Shown one piece after another: positions 6,365 through 8,204 of a stretch of DNA of 8,204 nucleotides. How positions within the stretch are numbered: the stretch's first letter is position 1; each line of letters opens with the position of its first letter. The stretch is from Paracoccaceae bacterium. GTDB lineage: Bacteria > Pseudomonadota > Alphaproteobacteria > Rhodobacterales > Rhodobacteraceae. The notes under the pieces are model-generated. The model saw only the letters and a program-made list of their open reading frames with translations, made no database searches and was not told the DNA's origin. Where the stretch lies: the NCBI GenBank assembly GCA_023260935.1, contig JALQTL010000257.1:1-8204 (forward strand), written 5' to 3'. The position numbers were made by a program, and so were the translations under genes.

Positions 6365-7699
6365 TCAGGGGGCAAAGGTCAGTGACCGCTGGAGCGACAG
6401 GAACAGCGCGTTGGACTCTGCCGGGCTGGTGCCTTCGCGGCGGCTGTTGACGCGGGTATAGCCGCCGGAAAACTGCCAGTCCTGCGCCAGATCCCAGGTA
6501 TAGGCCAGACGCATCCGGGTGCGGCTGCGGTCATTGCCGACAACCTCGCTGTCGACCGACAGATAGTCGATGCTGACATCGATGCCGGTGGCGGGCGTCA
6601 GCGCGTGCGACCAGCCCAGACGGGCGCGGGTGGTGGTCACATCCTCATCGGCCGAGGTGGTGCCGCCACTACGGTTCAGCGAGGCATTGATGCTGCCGCG
6701 CGGCAAGTCGTGATTGTAGCCAAGGCTGCCGATCCATGTGCTGCTGCCGCCGGGGCTGCGGGTGGCGCCAAGGGTCACGTCCAGCGCGCCGGTCGGCAGC
6801 TCCAGCGCCCGGCTGACCGTCAGGTCGGTGCGGGTGCCGTTGATCGACAGGCTCTGGCCCAGGCTCAGCCCCAGCGAGCCATTCACCAGTTCGCGCGTCA
6901 GGCCCAGATTGGCGGTCAGGCCGTCATTGCTGCGCCTTGTGGTGACAAGGCCCACCGTTTCATCCACATCGACCCGGCTTTGGCCCAAGGTTGCGGTCAG
7001 GGACAGATCGGGGGCCAGCGCATGGGTCAGGCCAAGGCTGATGCGGTCGGTCCGGCGGAAGGTCTGCAGCGGGTCTTCGGCATCATATTCATTGCGCGAC
7101 AGGGTCAGGCTGGTCGAGGTGCGGGTGCTGAAGCGCAGGGTGGCGCCCAGCGTCAGGCTGGTGGTGGTGGTGTCGAAATAATCGGGGTCGGTGGTATTGC
7201 TGAAATCGCGGGTCCGCCGGCTCAGCCCAAGGGACAGGCCCAGCGGGCCCTCGATCCCGTTTTCCAGCCGCAGATCAAGGCTGCGGTCGGCGCGGGTGCC
7301 GGTGCCGCTGGTTGACAGATCGCCGGTATCGACCGGCACGTCGGGCGTATCGATCAGGCTTAACGGATCAAAGAACGACACGTCGGATTCGCGGTGGCTG
7401 GCGCCCAGCGAGAACTGGCTGTTGGCCCCGCTCCGGCTGTAGCTCAGCCGCAGCGACGGGTCTTCGAATCCGGTCGTCCGGCCGGTGCCCGGCTCATCGG
7501 AAAAGCGCAGCACGCCGTTCAGATCGATCCCAAGCGCGCTGGTGGCGGTTTCGGTCAGATAGGCAAGGCCAATGCGGTTGTCGAAACTGGTGGTGGTGCC
7601 GGCGGAAACCGGATCCAGATCCTTGTTGTCATCGATGTTGAAGGAAGAGCCGAAGGTCAGCGTCAGCGACGGGTTGGGGCCATCCTGCGCATCGGCCAT
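6365..7699 (-). CDS. Putative outer-membrane beta-barrel protein, start disturbed
   Basis: From ATG 7699 the product is 444 residues, almost entirely short alternating strands such as SLTLTFGSS, LDLRLENGIEG, LSLTATLGQS and MRLAYTWDL, separated by Asp/Gly/Thr-rich turns, ending in SLQRSLTFAP. This pattern of repeated ~10-residue amphipathic strands is that of an outer-membrane barrel. Large barrels are a recognised accompaniment of proteobacterial exosortase systems (for example the uncharacterised PEP-CTERM-associated porin-like family), which fits its place just upstream of xrtD. The ATG has no clear ribosome binding site and lacks a signal peptide. Upstream in the same frame the residues RLRFLVLGAG precede MADAQ and complete a plausible hydrophobic core and cleavage site, but no ATG, GTG or TTG precedes them before the TAG at 7792-7790. 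The 5' end may therefore be frameshifted or replaced. Function is inferred from fold and context only. Confidence 0.65.
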   Translation of the reverse strand: MADAQDGPNPSLTLTFGSSFNIDDNKDLDPVSAGTTTSFDNRIGLAYLTETATSALGIDLNGVLRFSDEPGTGRTTGFEDPSLRLSYSRSGANSQFSLGASHRESDVSFFDPLSLIDTPDVPVDTGDLSTSGTGTRADRSLDLRLENGIEGPLGLSLGLSRRTRDFSNTTDPDYFDTTTTSLTLGATLRFSTRTSTSLTLSRNEYDAEDPLQTFRRTDRISLGLTHALAPDLSLTATLGQSRVDVDETVGLVTTRRSNDGLTANLGLTRELVNGSLGLSLGQSLSINGTRTDLTVSRALELPTGALDVTLGATRSPGGSSTWIGSLGYNHDLPRGSINASLNRSGGTTSADEDVTTTRARLGWSHALTPATGIDVSIDYLSVDSEVVGNDRSRTRMRLAYTWDLAQDWQFSGGYTRVNSRREGTSPAESNALFLSLQRSLTFAP

Positions 7700-7727
7700 C
7701 CCTGCGCCCAGTACCAGGAACCGCAGG

Positions 7728-7822
7728 CGAACTGCTTCACATTCCTCGCGTCCACGGCACCTATCGCGCCTGATTGCACCTTTACGCCTCTAGATGCGCC
7801 GGAGGGCGACATTGAAGTCTAA
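7728..7822 (+). pseudogene. C-terminal remnant of an unidentified gene, overlapping the next start
   Basis: A plus-strand frame ending at TAA 7820-7822 reads ...FLASTAPIAPDCTFTPLDAP then EGDIEV. It looks like a genuine protein C-terminus because its stop overlaps the ribosome-bound TTG start of the next gene by 11 bases, as in translationally coupled operons. Upstream of about 7728 the same frame is simply antisense to the beta-barrel gene, so the body of this gene is missing. I cannot identify the family; a conjugation or type IV secretion gene would fit the neighbour. The left limit is approximate. Confidence 0.3.
7801..7806 (+). promoter_or_regulatory. Ribosome binding site selecting TTG 7812
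   Basis: GGAGGG lies five bases before TTG at 7812. It rules out ATG 7794, which would place the Shine-Dalgarno sequence inside the coding region and add MRRRAT ahead of the signal peptide. Confidence 0.7.
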
Positions 7823-8129
7823 ACTGCCCCATATCCTCGTGCTTTGCCTGCTGCCCGGCATCGCCCTTTCCCAAGGCGTGCCGACCAATGACAGCGGGCT
7901 GACCGCGCGTGACATCGTCGAGACCGGCGACCGCGAAGCAGACTTGGCTGTTCAGGCCGACAAGCTTGCAGTGCGCGAACTCATCGCCGAGATCGAGCGC
8001 GAACAGCTTGAAACCCTCCGACGCATCCTCGATGCCCAGACCAGCTTCGGCGGTCAGGGCTTGCCGTCTATGGTCTCGGGGCTGGAAAGCGGCAGCGGGG
8101 ATCCGGCCCGGTCAGTCTTTAACCAATAA
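7812..8129 (+). pseudogene. Secreted coiled-coil protein, likely 3'-truncated type IV secretion/conjugation component
   Basis: The frame encodes 105 residues from TTG 7812. Residues 1-20 (MKSKLPHILVLCLLPGIALS) are a clean signal peptide with cleavage before QG. Residues ~33-78 form an amphipathic, heptad-like helix (READLAVQADKLAVRELIAE), and 79-102 are Gly/Ser rich (SFGGQGLPSMVSGLESGSG). This resembles the N-termini of VirB5/TrbJ-like or VirB1-like periplasmic proteins in Rhodobacterales conjugative regions. That resemblance is from memory and not verified. Such proteins are normally more than 200 residues, and coding character ends abruptly after Val102, with three extra residues FNQ before TAA, just where base composition drops. 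I infer that the 3' part was lost at about 8118. Its 5' end overlaps the stop of a preceding gene remnant, as in an operon. Confidence 0.5.
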
Positions 8130-8204
8130 CCCAGAGGAAAGACTAGAGTTTGAAAAGGCTCCAGAAATAACAAACCTTCGAGATGGTCTTGAGTTTATTT
8201 TTGT
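8118..8204. other. Low-GC tail of unknown origin at window edge
   Basis: By hand count about 37% of the last ~90 bases are G or C, against roughly two thirds in the rest of the window. A plus-strand frame open from at least 8101 to the edge reads ...SLTNNPEERLEFEKAPEITN and onward, which has protein-like character but no visible start. A minus-strand frame of about 30 codons is also open. An ATG at 8183 runs off the edge. No inverted repeat end or target duplication typical of an insertion sequence could be confirmed. Confidence 0.4.

Noticed and set aside
7150..7185. GGTGGTGGTG runs within the beta-barrel gene as possible simple repeats.
   Set aside because: They simply encode Thr-Thr-Thr turns on the minus strand and are too short to count as a repeat array.
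6605..7315. Plus-strand frame antisense to the beta-barrel gene.
   Set aside because: Its Gly/Ala/Gln/Arg-rich composition mirrors the repetitive strands of the real minus-strand gene; there is no start signal.
1..8204. CRISPR array, tRNA or rRNA genes, complete insertion sequence.
   Set aside because: No regularly spaced direct repeats, no tRNA-like cloverleaf and no transposase motifs were seen by reading either strand.

Overview
The window is high-GC DNA (apart from the last ~90 bases) with alphaproteobacterial, probably Rhodobacterales (Paracoccus/Rhodobacter-like), character. The evidence is GC-rich codon use, frequent GTG/TTG starts with strong Shine-Dalgarno sequences, a VPLPA-type sorting tail, and an XrtD-type exosortase with a fused EpsI domain. 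Genus and replicon cannot be read from the sequence.

Left part, plus strand (2-2923): the distal end of an exopolysaccharide operon. A polysaccharide pyruvyl transferase (cut by the left edge) is followed after 11 bases by a Wzx/ExoT-like flippase. One base after that comes a membrane-anchored or secreted SGNH hydrolase. The tight spacing indicates one transcript that decorates and exports a surface polysaccharide.

Middle (2924-6364): a 219-base, comparatively AT-rich intergenic region with an inverted repeat leads into a monocistronic gene for a secreted protein. This protein has an N-terminal signal peptide and a C-terminal VPVPA plus transmembrane plus Arg-rich tail, a VPLPA/PEP-CTERM-like sorting signal. 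The gene ends at a textbook UUCG-tetraloop terminator. Facing it on the minus strand are a rhomboid intramembrane serine protease and, upstream of that, the exosortase XrtD with a C-terminal EpsI domain. Substrate, sorting enzyme and polysaccharide export genes are thus side by side. The expected logic is that XrtD cleaves the tail of VPLPA proteins at the inner membrane and hands them on to the polysaccharide-rich surface. The rhomboid's role is unknown.

Right part (6365-8204): upstream of xrtD on the same strand is a 444-residue repetitive beta-strand protein, most likely an outer-membrane beta-barrel. Its signal peptide is out of order: the hydrophobic stretch is in frame, but no good in-frame start precedes it. 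This break coincides with the edge of an unrelated plus-strand fragment. That fragment holds the C-terminal end of one gene overlapping the TTG start of another, which encodes a secreted coiled-coil protein resembling N-termini of type IV secretion/conjugation proteins. The second gene appears to stop prematurely at about 8118, where composition drops to roughly 37% GC up to the window end. I read 7725-8204 as a recombined mobile-element or plasmid remnant, or an assembly joint, next to the exosortase locus.
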